Shown: piece by piece, positions 45,245 through 54,332 of the stretch
Position numbering within the stretch: the first letter of the stretch is position 1
How the letters are laid out: every line of letters begins with the position of its first letter
Source of the DNA: Hoeflea sp.
GTDB lineage: Bacteria; Pseudomonadota; Alphaproteobacteria; Rhizobiales; Rhizobiaceae
Direction: 5' to 3'
Length of the DNA stretch: 64,000 nt
Assembly: GCF_002733955.1 (NCBI RefSeq)
Contig: NZ_NVXQ01000008.1
Location: forward strand, 144,131-208,130
The notes under the pieces: model-generated
What the model saw: the letters and a program-made list of their open reading frames with translations, nothing else
Database searches by the model: none
Told to the model about the DNA's origin: nothing
Program-made: the position numbers and the translations under genes

Positions 45245-46237
45245 ATGAAACTTTGGCAAGCAGCCGCCACCGCGGCATTTCTGATGCTCGGAGCCAGCCA
45301 GCCGGCGATGGCAGAACTCAAAAACATCACCATCGGAACCAACCCCTCGGGATCCACTTTCTACCTGATCGGTAGCGGCTTCGCGAAGGTGTTCCAGGAA
45401 AAGCTCGGCATCCGTTCCACTGCGCAACCCTTCGCCGGGTCGTCGGTCTATCTTCCGTCGATCAGCGTTGGCGATATCACCCTCGGGCTGGCCTCGACGG
45501 TCGATTCCGGGCTCGCCTACGAAGGCAAGGCGGACTTCCCGCAGCCGATGACCAGCCTGCGCAGCCTTGCTCGCGTGTGGAACATTCCCTACGCTTTCAT
45601 CACGCGGGCCGACTCAGGGATCATGACCGCGGATGACCTGCGCGGAAAGCGTGTCATGGGTGACATGCCGACATCGCAGGCGCTGACTATGATCAACAAG
45701 GCGATCATCAAATCCGGCGGCCTGACGCTTGATGACGTTGATTTCATGTCGAGCGGCGGCCTGATGGATGGCATCACGGCCGTGGTTGAAGGCCGCGCCG
45801 ATGCTGCGCCGGTGGCCACCACGATGCCGGTCCTGCTCGAATCTCAGGCGTCTGTGCCCGGCGGTCTGCGGATCGTGGCCAATGGTAGCCAAGGTGTCGA
45901 GGGCTTCTTTGCGGGCGAAGTCTCTGGCGTTGCGCTCAGCACCGCCGCGCCGAACGAAAAGCGTCCTTTCGTCATTGGGGAAACGCCGATCGTTTCGTAC
46001 GACACCATGCTGATCGCCGACGAAAGCATGTCCGAAGATGACGCGTACGCGATCACCAAGACGCTCTACGATAATTGGGCTGACCTGCAGGCTGACATCG
46101 GGCCTTTGCGTGGTGTTGCGCAGGACGCTCTGGCGCTGCCTGAACCTTCGGCGCCATATCATCCGGGCGCTATCAAGTTCTACAAGGAAGTCGGACTCTG
46201 GACCGACGCCCACGAACAGGCCCAGTCCAAGTTCTGA
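45245..46237 (+). CDS. TAXI-family TRAP solute-binding protein
   Basis: A 330-residue periplasmic protein with a signal peptide (LWQAAATAAFLMLGASQPAMA). The TAXI family opening is ITIGTNPSGSTFYLIGSGFAKVFQEKLG, with the later GKRVMGDMPTSQALTMINKAII. It captures a solute for the fused 4TM/12TM permease encoded 84 bp downstream. GGGAGGAAC precedes the ATG. Ligands of this family are mostly unknown; context suggests an aromatic or hydroxy acid. Confidence 0.92.
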   Translation: MKLWQAAATAAFLMLGASQPAMAELKNITIGTNPSGSTFYLIGSGFAKVFQEKLGIRSTAQPFAGSSVYLPSISVGDITLGLASTVDSGLAYEGKADFPQPMTSLRSLARVWNIPYAFITRADSGIMTADDLRGKRVMGDMPTSQALTMINKAIIKSGGLTLDDVDFMSSGGLMDGITAVVEGRADAAPVATTMPVLLESQASVPGGLRIVANGSQGVEGFFAGEVSGVALSTAAPNEKRPFVIGETPIVSYDTMLIADESMSEDDAYAITKTLYDNWADLQADIGPLRGVAQDALALPEPSAPYHPGAIKFYKEVGLWTDAHEQAQSKF

Positions 46238-46321
46238 TCTGTGAGTGAATCAAGGCTCTCTCCGGCTTCGTCGGAGGGAGCCATTTTGAGGATGCCTATT
46301 CCCTTGGGAGGGGGAGACACC

Positions 46322-48214
46322 ATGCTGAAACTGAAAGCGATCATCCAGACGACGGCCTTGGTGTCGATGCCGGTTCTGGGGGTTATCTGGGCGCTCAATC
46401 TTCCGCAGATGCTTGGAATGCCATTCGTGACACAGCAGATGGTCGCGGTCGTCCTCGGCATCGCCGTTGCCGCCGGCTTGCTGGCGCATCCCTACTTCAG
46501 GACCCATGTCTGGATTGACGTGTTTCTGGCCCTTTTCGGTGCCCTGGCCTGGTTCTGGTATGCCTACAACTTCAAGCCCTGGATGGTCACCATGGCCTTC
46601 AGGACACCCGATATCTGGATCCCCGGTCTGATAGGGCTTGTGTTGCTTGCGGAAGCCCTGCGCAAGACGATGGGCGTCATTATCGCCGGCCTCGTCTGGG
46701 CCGTCGCCGCCTATGGCTTCCTCGGCGACCATATCCCCGGGATGCTGCAGGCTTCGGTATTCGCACCGACGAGGACGATCATATACCTCTATGCGGATAG
46801 CAATGGCGTGCCCGGGCTGGTCGTCACGGTGATCGTGACCCTGGTGTTGCCCTTTATGGTCTTCGGCAAGGCCATGGAGATCGCCAATGGAATGACATTC
46901 TTCAACAATCTGGCACTGGCTGCGGTCGGGCAGAGGCGTGGGGGGCCGGCGAAGGTCGCGGTTGTGGCATCCGGCTTCTTCGGAATGATGTCCGGCTCGA
47001 CGGTTGCCAACATCATGTCGACCGGCATCTTCACGATCCCGGTGATGCTGCGTACAGGCATGACGCGCGTGCAGGCCGCGGCGATCGAAGCCACAGCCTC
47101 GAATGGCGGGCAGATTGCCCCGCCGATAATGGGCGCCACCGCCTTCATCATGGCCGAAGTGCTCCAGGTGCCCTATTCCGATATCGTTATCGCATCGACG
47201 ATCCCGGCATTCCTGTATTTTCTCACGCTCTTCTTCAAAGTCGATGCGATGGCTACCAGGAACAACCTCAAGGGGTTGGACCGGTCCGAGATCCCTACCG
47301 TCGGTGAGACGCTGAAGGACGGCTGGGAAATCCTGATCTCACTTGCGGTTCTGCTGTACCTCCTGTTCGCCACGGCATTGAATCCAGGGCTTTGTGCGCT
47401 GATCGCTTCGGTGGTGATCATGGCAGTCTATGCCGTCAAGATAAGGTTCCGGTTCAATCTCGCCCAGCTTTGGAACGCGCTGGTCAATCTGGGGCAGGAA
47501 TTCGGTCCGTTGATGCTGATCGGCGGCGCCGCCGGTGTAATCATCGGTCTGCTCAACTCTACCGGATTTGCCTTCCAGCTGTCGCTGGCCTTGACTCACA
47601 TGGCGTCCGCCTACGGGCTCGTTGCATTGCTGGTTCTGAGCGCGCTTGTGGCGATCGTGTTGGGCATGGGCATGCCGACCGCCGCGGTCTATATCGTTCT
47701 GGTGACGGTGGTTGCGCCGACCATGATCGACCTCGGGGTCGAGCCGATTGCCGCGCACATGTTCCTGCTCTATTTCGGTCTGATGAGCATGGTGACCCCA
47801 CCGATCGCCATCGGCAGCATCGTGGCCGCGCGGCTCGCCCAGGCGAACATGTGGACCACTGCTTTCCTGGGTATGCGGCTCGGTGTCGTTGCCTACATCC
47901 TGCCCTTCGTCTGGGTCTATAACCCGGCGCTCTTGATGCAGGGAACGACCACCGAGATCGTTGCGACCCTTTTCAACACCGTGGTGGCGGCATATCTGCT
48001 CAAGCTTTCCATGCTGGAGTCTCCGATCAGGGCCCTGCCGAACTGGCTGTACGAAGCGGCCGTGATGATTGCCGGTCTCGCGGTCATGGTGGTTACCGCA
48101 GCATTTGGCGGATTTGACCTGGCAACCATCATCGTCACGGCAGCGGGAGTTGCAATCGCGGCCTCCATTTTATGGAGCATCAGGCTGAACGATCGTGTAG
48201 TGAGTCCCCAGTAG
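46322..48214 (+). CDS. TRAP transporter fused 4TM/12TM permease (DctQM fusion)
   Basis: A 630-residue membrane protein with the small and large permeases joined. The 12TM part includes KVAVVASGFFGMMSGSTVANIMSTGIFTIPVMLRTGM and TASNGGQIAPPIMGATAFIMAE, characteristic of TAXI-associated TRAP permeases. ATG 46322 is preceded by a strong GGGAGGGGGAG; a GTG at 46241 would add 27 non-membrane residues. It works with the TAXI protein upstream. Confidence 0.92.
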   Translation: MLKLKAIIQTTALVSMPVLGVIWALNLPQMLGMPFVTQQMVAVVLGIAVAAGLLAHPYFRTHVWIDVFLALFGALAWFWYAYNFKPWMVTMAFRTPDIWIPGLIGLVLLAEALRKTMGVIIAGLVWAVAAYGFLGDHIPGMLQASVFAPTRTIIYLYADSNGVPGLVVTVIVTLVLPFMVFGKAMEIANGMTFFNNLALAAVGQRRGGPAKVAVVASGFFGMMSGSTVANIMSTGIFTIPVMLRTGMTRVQAAAIEATASNGGQIAPPIMGATAFIMAEVLQVPYSDIVIASTIPAFLYFLTLFFKVDAMATRNNLKGLDRSEIPTVGETLKDGWEILISLAVLLYLLFATALNPGLCALIASVVIMAVYAVKIRFRFNLAQLWNALVNLGQEFGPLMLIGGAAGVIIGLLNSTGFAFQLSLALTHMASAYGLVALLVLSALVAIVLGMGMPTAAVYIVLVTVVAPTMIDLGVEPIAAHMFLLYFGLMSMVTPPIAIGSIVAARLAQANMWTTAFLGMRLGVVAYILPFVWVYNPALLMQGTTTEIVATLFNTVVAAYLLKLSMLESPIRALPNWLYEAAVMIAGLAVMVVTAAFGGFDLATIIVTAAGVAIAASILWSIRLNDRVVSPQ

Positions 48215-48317
48215 TGAAGAGCGCGGCGACCGAACCGGGACCCAAGCCGCCAGAGTTTCTGGCGGATGGCTTGTCCCGCACGGTCCGAAGCCGGTTCCAA
48301 GATCCGATGATCGTTCC

Positions 48318-49538
48318 GTGACGTTGCATTCCGAGCCAGTCCCCGAGGTGAAGGGGCCATCGCAAGTGATCACAGCCGCCGTGCAAGCGAGGACGCGCTA
48401 CGCCCTTTTTGCCGCCGGGTTCACCACGTTCAGTCTGCTCTATTATGTTCAGGCGCTGCTCCCGATCTTTTCTGACGAATTCGGCGTAGAGCCTTCGCAA
48501 AGCAGCTTGGCATTGTCGTTGACAACCGGTGTCCTCGCCTTCGCTTTGCTGGCCTCGGGTGCGGTGTCGGATGCCGTCGGGCGCAAGAGCATCATGTTCC
48601 TGTCGCTGTTCCTCTCGTCTGCCCTGTCCATTGCAATGGCTTTCTCGCCGAACTGGACAATGCTTCTGGGCATTCGCGTCGCGATGGGAATCACACTGTG
48701 CGGTGTTCAATCGGTTGCAATGGCCTACATGTCCGAGGAGCTGGACTCAAAGGCGTTTTCGGCGACGCTCGGGCTCTTCATAGGCGGCTCCGCAATTGGT
48801 GGCATGGTTGGAAGATTTGCCGCTTCCGTGATCGCTGATCATTACGGTTGGCGGACCGCCGTTGCGATCATCGGTCTCGCCGGTCTCTGCGCCGCGCTCT
48901 ATTTTCGGTACGCACTGCCGGCTTCACGGAACTTCGTGCCGCGCGCTCGGGGCGGGGCTCGATTGAAACAAGATCTTGCGGCCATCTTGGCCGACAAGAG
49001 TTTGCTGTGCCTGTTCGTCGTGGGATTCGCCGTCATGAGTGGGTTCGTGACGACCTACAACTACATTTCCTATCGCCTTGTCGCGGCGCCTTTCTTCCTG
49101 TCCCAGACTGCAATCGGCTTCGTTTTTGCGGTCTATTTCTTCGGCAGCATCGGTGCGGCCTTTGCCGGCCGCCGGGTCGGTTCCCATGGCCACAGCCGGC
49201 TTCTGTGGAGGTTCCAGGCTGTCATGATCACCGGCATTCTCCTGACCTTGTCGGGCGCGCTTGCCGTCATCCTTTTGGGGCTGGCCTTGCTGACATTCGG
49301 CATGTTCGCGTCCCACAGCATCGCGAGCAGCTGGGTCAGCTTGAAGGCGCATCGAAGCAAGGCGCTGGCCGTGTCGCTCTACCTCTTCTCCTACTACCAG
49401 GGCGGCAGCCTGATCGGGGCCGTGGGCGGCATGTTCTATCTGGGCAGCGGGTGGGGCGGCCTCGTGGCGCTGACCACCGCCCTTGGTCTGCTGGGCGTGC
49501 TCTGCGGTCTGAGCGTCGGGCGCGGCGCAAAATCGTGA
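48318..49538 (+). CDS. MFS transporter (YnfM-like)
   Basis: A 406-residue, twelve-helix facilitator. YYVQALLPIFSDEFGVEPSQSSLALSLTTGVLAFALLASGAVSDAVGRKSIM carries the helix 2-3 motif A (GxxSDxxGRK), and the sequence resembles the YnfM/CynX-like group. It starts at GTG 48318, with only a weak ribosome-binding site. Located between the TAXI importer and the oxygenase operon, it may export or import a pathway intermediate. The substrate is unknown. Confidence 0.87.
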   Translation: MTLHSEPVPEVKGPSQVITAAVQARTRYALFAAGFTTFSLLYYVQALLPIFSDEFGVEPSQSSLALSLTTGVLAFALLASGAVSDAVGRKSIMFLSLFLSSALSIAMAFSPNWTMLLGIRVAMGITLCGVQSVAMAYMSEELDSKAFSATLGLFIGGSAIGGMVGRFAASVIADHYGWRTAVAIIGLAGLCAALYFRYALPASRNFVPRARGGARLKQDLAAILADKSLLCLFVVGFAVMSGFVTTYNYISYRLVAAPFFLSQTAIGFVFAVYFFGSIGAAFAGRRVGSHGHSRLLWRFQAVMITGILLTLSGALAVILLGLALLTFGMFASHSIASSWVSLKAHRSKALAVSLYLFSYYQGGSLIGAVGGMFYLGSGWGGLVALTTALGLLGVLCGLSVGRGAKS

Positions 49539-49567
49539 AAACAGGCACGTCCACACGGCATCCGCTG

Positions 49568-49599
49568 TTGACTTCTTAAGTAAACATGTTAACTATTAT
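49568..49599 (+). promoter_or_regulatory. Operator/promoter region of the oxygenase operon
   Basis: TAAACATGTTAACTA (49581-49595) is the inverted copy of the site before the TAXI gene. TTGACT (49568-49573) and TATTAT (49594-49599) flank it with a 20-base spacer, longer than usual, so activator dependence or an unseen -35 is possible. Confidence 0.55.
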
Positions 49600-49640
49600 G
49601 CTTGGAGATTATGATCGCGTGGACGTGGAGGAGATTCCTA

Positions 49641-51014
49641 ATGACGCTACCTGAGAAAGCCGTGGATTTCGTCAATTGGCGCAAGGGCGAGATCAGCAGA
49701 GAGATTTACGTTAGCGAGGAAGTCTACCGTAAGGAGCTCGAAACGCTGTTTACGCGCGCCTGGCTTCTTGTCGGTCATGAATCTCAGATCCCCAATCCGG
49801 GCGATTTCTTCACCTCGCGCATGGGCGAGGAATCTGTGATTCTCGTTCGCGACAAGGCGGGTGAGGTTCATGTTTTCCTGAACAGCTGCCGCCATCGCGG
49901 CATGAAAGTTTGCCGGTATGAATCGGGCAATACTTCTCTGTTCACCTGCCCCTACCATTCCTGGACCTACACCACCGACGGGCGCATCCGTGGCGTCCCG
50001 CTCTACAAGGCGCTTTACGAAGGCAACCTGGATCGGGATCAATGGTCGCTGATCGAGGTGGCCAGGCTCCACAATTACAAAGGGACGATCTGGGCCACCT
50101 GGGATCCGCAGGCACCCGACTTCCTGACCTATCTCGGGGACGCCAAGATCCATCTCGACCAGGCGCTCGACTGCCGCGACGGCCGTCCCGGCGGCTCCGA
50201 GGTGATCGGCGTTCACAAGTGGGTGTTCCCGGCAAACTGGAAGTTCGCGGCAGAGAATTTCCTTGGCGACACCTATCACAACCCCAGCCACCGTTCGGTA
50301 GACATGATCGGCATCGGTCCGTCGGCGTTGGAAGGGGTAAAGGGCCGCCGCGACAACGAGCTGGAGCAGGCGCAGCATGTCTGGTGCAGTTTCCCAGCGG
50401 GTCATGGCGTCCATTCCGCCGTGCAGCCCGAAGGTTTCGAGTTCACCAACAGCTTCAAGAACGATCCCGAAATCGCGGATTATTTCCGCCATTGTCATGA
50501 AGAGCGCAAGCGCCGCTTGGGCGAGAATGCGCGCTTCCTTCCCTTCGTCGGCACGATCTTCCCGAACACCTCCTATCACGGCCGTCAACCGCGCAGCCTT
50601 TGTGCTTGGCATCCGCACAGCGCGAACGAGACCGAGGCCTGGCGTTTCTTCCTCGTCGATGCCGACGCGCCGACCAAGATCAAGGACTTCTTGCGCACCT
50701 ACTACATGCGCTACTCCGGCCCTGCCGGCATGACCGAGCAGGACGATATGGAGAACTGGCTCTATGCGACCAATGCCTCGATGGGCACGATCGCGCGGCG
50801 GTACAATTTCAACTACTCCCAGTCACTGAACGCCAGCCAGCGCAACCCGGTGGTGCACGGCATTCAGGTGCGCGGCGATGTCTCGCTTCAGGTGACGGAG
50901 CACATGGCCGTCGGCTTCTACCGTCGCTGGGCGCAGCACCTCGACATGGAGCCCTGGGACGTCCTGCTGGGGGCCGGCGACGAGCGTTTCGCAGAAGATA
51001 TGGCCGCAGAATGA
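49641..51014 (+). CDS. Aromatic ring-hydroxylating oxygenase, Rieske alpha subunit
   Basis: A 457-residue catalytic subunit. The Rieske [2Fe-2S] site is C83-x-H85 ... C103-x2-H106 (CRHRG, CPYHSW). The mononuclear iron ligands are near ENFLGDTYHNPSHRSVD (His213 and His217, bridging Asp210). It inserts O2 into an aromatic ring to give a cis-diol, using electrons from the reductase and ferredoxin encoded in the same operon. ATG 49641 has GGAGGAG upstream. It resembles toluene/biphenyl- and naphthalene-type alpha subunits; the substrate is undetermined. ATGA overlap with the next gene. Confidence 0.93.
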   Translation: MTLPEKAVDFVNWRKGEISREIYVSEEVYRKELETLFTRAWLLVGHESQIPNPGDFFTSRMGEESVILVRDKAGEVHVFLNSCRHRGMKVCRYESGNTSLFTCPYHSWTYTTDGRIRGVPLYKALYEGNLDRDQWSLIEVARLHNYKGTIWATWDPQAPDFLTYLGDAKIHLDQALDCRDGRPGGSEVIGVHKWVFPANWKFAAENFLGDTYHNPSHRSVDMIGIGPSALEGVKGRRDNELEQAQHVWCSFPAGHGVHSAVQPEGFEFTNSFKNDPEIADYFRHCHEERKRRLGENARFLPFVGTIFPNTSYHGRQPRSLCAWHPHSANETEAWRFFLVDADAPTKIKDFLRTYYMRYSGPAGMTEQDDMENWLYATNASMGTIARRYNFNYSQSLNASQRNPVVHGIQVRGDVSLQVTEHMAVGFYRRWAQHLDMEPWDVLLGAGDERFAEDMAAE

Positions 51015-51829
51015 GCGGGCAGCGCGAAACCAGTTCCCGGACCGTGATCGTGTCCGGGGCGACCTTCGGTATTGGGCTCGACGTGGCCATCTATCTGGCT
51101 GAAGCCGGGTATCAGGTCGTGGGCTTCGGCCTCGAGGCGGCGCCGGTGTCAAGCGTCGCTACGGCCTCGGTCCTTTCGCTGAATGCGGATGCCAAGGAGC
51201 GCGGTCTGCCGCTGAGTTTTGTCGCCGGAGACGTGACATCCGAGGCCGATGTATCTGCGGCGATCGACCATGCCCTGGGTTACGGTCATGGGCTGCACGG
51301 GGTGGTCAACAACGCTGCAATCGGTCCGCTCGGCACGATCCTCGATACCGAACCCGATCTGTTTTCCCGTATTCTCGAGGTAAATCTGAAAGGGCCTTAC
51401 CAGATGTGCCGTGCGGCCATCCCGCACATGGCGAAAGACGGTGGCGGCCGCATCGTGAATGTCGGCTCGGGGGCCGGATGGGGCAAGCCGAACATGGCCG
51501 CCTACTCCGCCAGCAAAGGCGGGTTGATAGCCTTGTCGGCAGCGATGGCCCTGGATCACTTCGCCGATGGCATCGCGGTCAACACCGTGATCCCCGGTGG
51601 CGGTGGAATCATCTCGGGAATGAGCCTGGGCCGGGTGTCGGGCGACAGGAACCGCCTGCAGGCCAGTGCGGTCGGCACTGTCGCGGGCCGGTTCATGAAT
51701 GGGCAGGACATGGCAGGCGCTATCCGGTTTCTCCTCTCGGACGAGGCCGGGGCCATCTCGGGCACGATCATAGATGTTGGCTGTTTCGCGCATCAGGGGT
51801 CATCGGCTCCGCTTCCGAAGCGGGCCTGA
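51011..51829 (+). CDS. SDR dehydrogenase (probable cis-diol dehydrogenase)
   Basis: A 272-residue Rossmann protein of the short-chain dehydrogenase family. The cofactor motif is SGATFGIG (15-22), then VNNAAIG, the catalytic Ser in NVGSGAGWG and YSASK. Its placement between the alpha and beta oxygenase subunits, overlapping alpha by ATGA, makes cis-dihydrodiol oxidation the natural role. Its C-terminus (ISGTIIDVGCFAHQG) is typical of classical SDRs. Putting an SDR between alpha and beta is unusual; most operons keep alpha and beta adjacent. Confidence 0.88.
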   Translation: MSGQRETSSRTVIVSGATFGIGLDVAIYLAEAGYQVVGFGLEAAPVSSVATASVLSLNADAKERGLPLSFVAGDVTSEADVSAAIDHALGYGHGLHGVVNNAAIGPLGTILDTEPDLFSRILEVNLKGPYQMCRAAIPHMAKDGGGRIVNVGSGAGWGKPNMAAYSASKGGLIALSAAMALDHFADGIAVNTVIPGGGGIISGMSLGRVSGDRNRLQASAVGTVAGRFMNGQDMAGAIRFLLSDEAGAISGTIIDVGCFAHQGSSAPLPKRA

Positions 51830-51846
51830 TTATGGAGGAAATGAAT

Positions 51847-52413
51847 ATGGACGGAAATCTCGAGCGCCCGCGGATTCGGCGCGACGATTCCTACTATGCA
51901 CTGCGTCGCGACATCGAGGAATTCTTCTATGACGAAGCCGAGTTGATCGACAACCGCCGCTTCGAGGCCTGGCTCGACATGCTCCACGAAGACCTGCGTT
52001 ACTTCATGCCGATGCGGCACAACGTGAAATTTGGTCTGCATGCAGAGCGCGAGGATACCAAGGAAGAAGAAGGCATCAGCTGGTTCAACGAAGACAAGTG
52101 GACGGTGGGCAAGCGCGTCGAGCAGATTCTGACGGGCGTGCATTACGCCGAAGAGCCACTGTCGCGCACCACCCACATGATCACCAACGTCCAGATCCTG
52201 GAGGCAACGCCGGATGCCAATGACGCCACCACCGTCAAGACTTCGTGCCGCTTTCTGACCTACCTCAATCGTGTTGAGTACGAGACCTACTTCTTTGTTG
52301 GCAAGCGCTACGACACTCTGGTCAAGGAAGGGGATGACTGGAAGGTGCTGCACCGCCGGATCATTCTGGACCAGAACGTGCTGCAGGCGAAAAACCTGTC
52401 CACATTTTTCTGA
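51847..52413 (+). CDS. Aromatic ring-hydroxylating oxygenase, beta subunit
   Basis: A 188-residue SnoaL/NTF2-like structural subunit. FFYDEAELIDNRRFEAWLDMLHEDLRYFMPMRHNV and the C-terminus KVLHRRIILDQNVLQAKNLSTFF are diagnostic of the beta subunit of toluene/naphthalene/benzoate dioxygenases. ATG 51847 sits six bases after GGAGGAA; ATGs at 51832 and 51841 overlap that site. It pairs with the alpha subunit encoded 833 bp upstream in an alpha3-beta3 complex. Confidence 0.92.
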   Translation: MDGNLERPRIRRDDSYYALRRDIEEFFYDEAELIDNRRFEAWLDMLHEDLRYFMPMRHNVKFGLHAEREDTKEEEGISWFNEDKWTVGKRVEQILTGVHYAEEPLSRTTHMITNVQILEATPDANDATTVKTSCRFLTYLNRVEYETYFFVGKRYDTLVKEGDDWKVLHRRIILDQNVLQAKNLSTFF

Positions 52414-52435
52414 AGTTTCAAAGGGGTAGCCCGAA

Positions 52436-52633
52436 ATGGGAAAGCTGGTTCTAAACACGACAACCGATCTCATGAAAGTGCCCGAGGGGGCCGGGATCAA
52501 GCTGCACGACGGACGGGTAGGCAAGGTCGAAGAGAATATGGCCGATGGCCAGTGGCTGTCTGTTGCGTTCGATGACGGCGAGGTCGAGCTGGTGCACAGC
52601 CAGGACATCGCCGAAGTTTACGAGCCGGAATAG
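52436..52633 (+). CDS. Hypothetical 65-residue operon protein
   Basis: Not recognised. It looks like a small all-beta, SH3/KOW-like fold: VPEGAGIKLHDGRVGKVEENMADGQWLSVAFDDGEVELVHSQDIAEVYEPE, with alternating hydrophobic residues. It has no cysteines, so it is not a ferredoxin. It lies 22 bp after the beta subunit and 9 bp before the next gene, with matching codon use, so it belongs to the oxygenase operon. It could be an assembly or regulatory subunit; this is inference only. Confidence 0.65.
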   Translation: MGKLVLNTTTDLMKVPEGAGIKLHDGRVGKVEENMADGQWLSVAFDDGEVELVHSQDIAEVYEPE

Positions 52634-52642
52634 GGGGCGATC

Positions 52643-53059
52643 ATGCTTCGAATGAGCTTCATGCCGAGCGACTTCCATCCGATTCTCCTGGTCCTCGGCC
52701 ATGCGGAAGAATTGCTGGTGTTGGCCAATGCGCTCGGGAAGTTCGCGGAGCAGGGTGGTCAACTGGTCCTGAATGACGAAGGTGTCCATTCCACCGACAC
52801 CCGGGTGACTTTGCAGCAAAGCGATCCGGATGCCGGGGAGAAACTCGGCCTCTGGCAGACATCCCCGCGCAGCATGGATCTCACGTGGCGCCTGCCGCTA
52901 GCCTACGCGCGGATTTTTTCGGATGAGGTTGCAAACCTCGCGAACGCGGGAGAGCCCGCGGGATCGACGACGCTGGAATGCGATCGTCTGGGCGAGATCC
53001 GGGTTAAGGTGTCAATCGGCGAGTGGGAAGAAAACTACCTGACCGACGGATTCAGATAG
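52643..53059 (+). CDS. Hypothetical 138-residue operon protein
   Basis: Not recognised. LRMSFMPSDFHPILLVLGHAEELLVLANALGKFAEQGG suggests strand-helix-helix, followed by beta-rich sequence (QLVLNDEGVHSTDTRVTLQQ, TTLECDRLGEIRVKVSIGEWEENYLTD). There are no metal-binding Cys or His clusters and no known dioxygenase motifs. It lies between the 65-residue gene and the reductase in a tight operon. An alternative start is ATG 52652. Confidence 0.65.
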   Translation: MLRMSFMPSDFHPILLVLGHAEELLVLANALGKFAEQGGQLVLNDEGVHSTDTRVTLQQSDPDAGEKLGLWQTSPRSMDLTWRLPLAYARIFSDEVANLANAGEPAGSTTLECDRLGEIRVKVSIGEWEENYLTDGFR

Positions 53060-53067
53060 GACGAACC

Positions 53068-54327
53068 ATGACGGAGCGAATTGTAATCGTGGGCGGGGGC
53101 CAAGCCGCCGTCTCGGCATCCATGCGCCTGCGCGCCGGAGGGTTCACGGGAACCGTGGACATCTTGTCGGAAGAGCCGGTGCTCCCCTACCAGCGCCCGC
53201 CGCTTTCCAAGGCCTATTTGAAGGGCGAGCTTGACGAGGACCGGATGTATCTGCGTCCCGACTCATTGTACCGCGAACAGGGCATTACCGTGCATCTGGA
53301 GACCCAGGCGTTGATGATCGACCGGGTCAAGCGCACGGTCGAGACTGAAAAGAAATCCAAATTTCCCTATGACAGGCTGATCCTCGCCACCGGCGCCACA
53401 CCGCGTCCGCTGCCGGATGAAATCGGTGGCGGGTTGGAGAACGTCCATACCCTGCGCACCCTTGCCGATGCCGACCTTCTCCGCGACAAAGTCCGTCCGG
53501 GACAGCGCCTGCTGGTTGTCGGCGGCGGTTACATCGGGCTTGAAATGGCCGCTGTGGCCGCAACTCTGCGACTTGAGGTGACGCTTGTCGAAGTTCAGGA
53601 GCGCATTCTGAACCGGGTTGCCGCGCCGGAGACAGCCGATTGGATGCGCGCTCTGCACCTCGATCATGGGGTCGATCTGCGCGAGGGCGTCGGACTTCGG
53701 CGCCTGGTTAGCGATGGCAAGCAAGCCGTGTTGGCCGCCCTGAGTGATGATTCAGCGGTCGGGGTCGATCTGGTCGTGGTTGGTATCGGTGTTCGTGCGA
53801 ACGACGGGTTGGCGCGGGCGGCGGGCCTGACGGTGCAGAACGGCATCGTAACCGATCAATATTGCCGGACCTTCGATCCCGATATCTATGCCATCGGAGA
53901 TTGCGCGGTCTTTCCCTATCGCGGTGAACCCACGCGGCTTGAATCAGTCCAGAACGCCTGCGATGCCGGTGATTACGTAGCAGACCACATTCTCGGTATC
54001 TCGACAGGCCCCTTCGTTCCCGAACCCTGGTTCTGGTCGGATCAATTCGATATCTCCCTGAGAATTGCAGGGCTGAACCGGGGCTATGACCGGGTACTGA
54101 CGCGGCCCGGAGAACGCGAGGGCGGATTGTCGGTCTGGTACTTTGGCAAGGACCGGCTGCTGGCCGTCGACTCCCTCAACGATCCGAAATCCTACATGGC
54201 GGGCAAACGCTGGCTGTCTGCGGGGCTGACACCCCGGCAGGACGCGCTTGTTGATCCGAACATGCCGCTCAAATCCGTACCCACTGAAGCTGCTTTTTCG
54301 ACTGTCAGCAAGGCTACGACCACTTAA
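53068..54327 (+). CDS. NAD(P)H:ferredoxin reductase, FAD type (RedA2/putidaredoxin-reductase-like)
   Basis: A 419-residue flavoprotein with two Rossmann motifs (IVGGGQAAVSA at the N-terminus for FAD, VVGGGYIGLEMAA near 150 for NAD(P)H) and the FAD-binding YAIGDCAVFP. A C-terminal reductase domain follows. It passes electrons from NADH to the [2Fe-2S] ferredoxin encoded at the end of the operon and so to the Rieske oxygenase. The pairing with an adrenodoxin-type ferredoxin recalls class IIA systems such as dioxin dioxygenase. AGGA precedes ATG 53068. Confidence 0.92.
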   Translation: MTERIVIVGGGQAAVSASMRLRAGGFTGTVDILSEEPVLPYQRPPLSKAYLKGELDEDRMYLRPDSLYREQGITVHLETQALMIDRVKRTVETEKKSKFPYDRLILATGATPRPLPDEIGGGLENVHTLRTLADADLLRDKVRPGQRLLVVGGGYIGLEMAAVAATLRLEVTLVEVQERILNRVAAPETADWMRALHLDHGVDLREGVGLRRLVSDGKQAVLAALSDDSAVGVDLVVVGIGVRANDGLARAAGLTVQNGIVTDQYCRTFDPDIYAIGDCAVFPYRGEPTRLESVQNACDAGDYVADHILGISTGPFVPEPWFWSDQFDISLRIAGLNRGYDRVLTRPGEREGGLSVWYFGKDRLLAVDSLNDPKSYMAGKRWLSAGLTPRQDALVDPNMPLKSVPTEAAFSTVSKATTT

Positions 54328-54332
54328 GGGAC

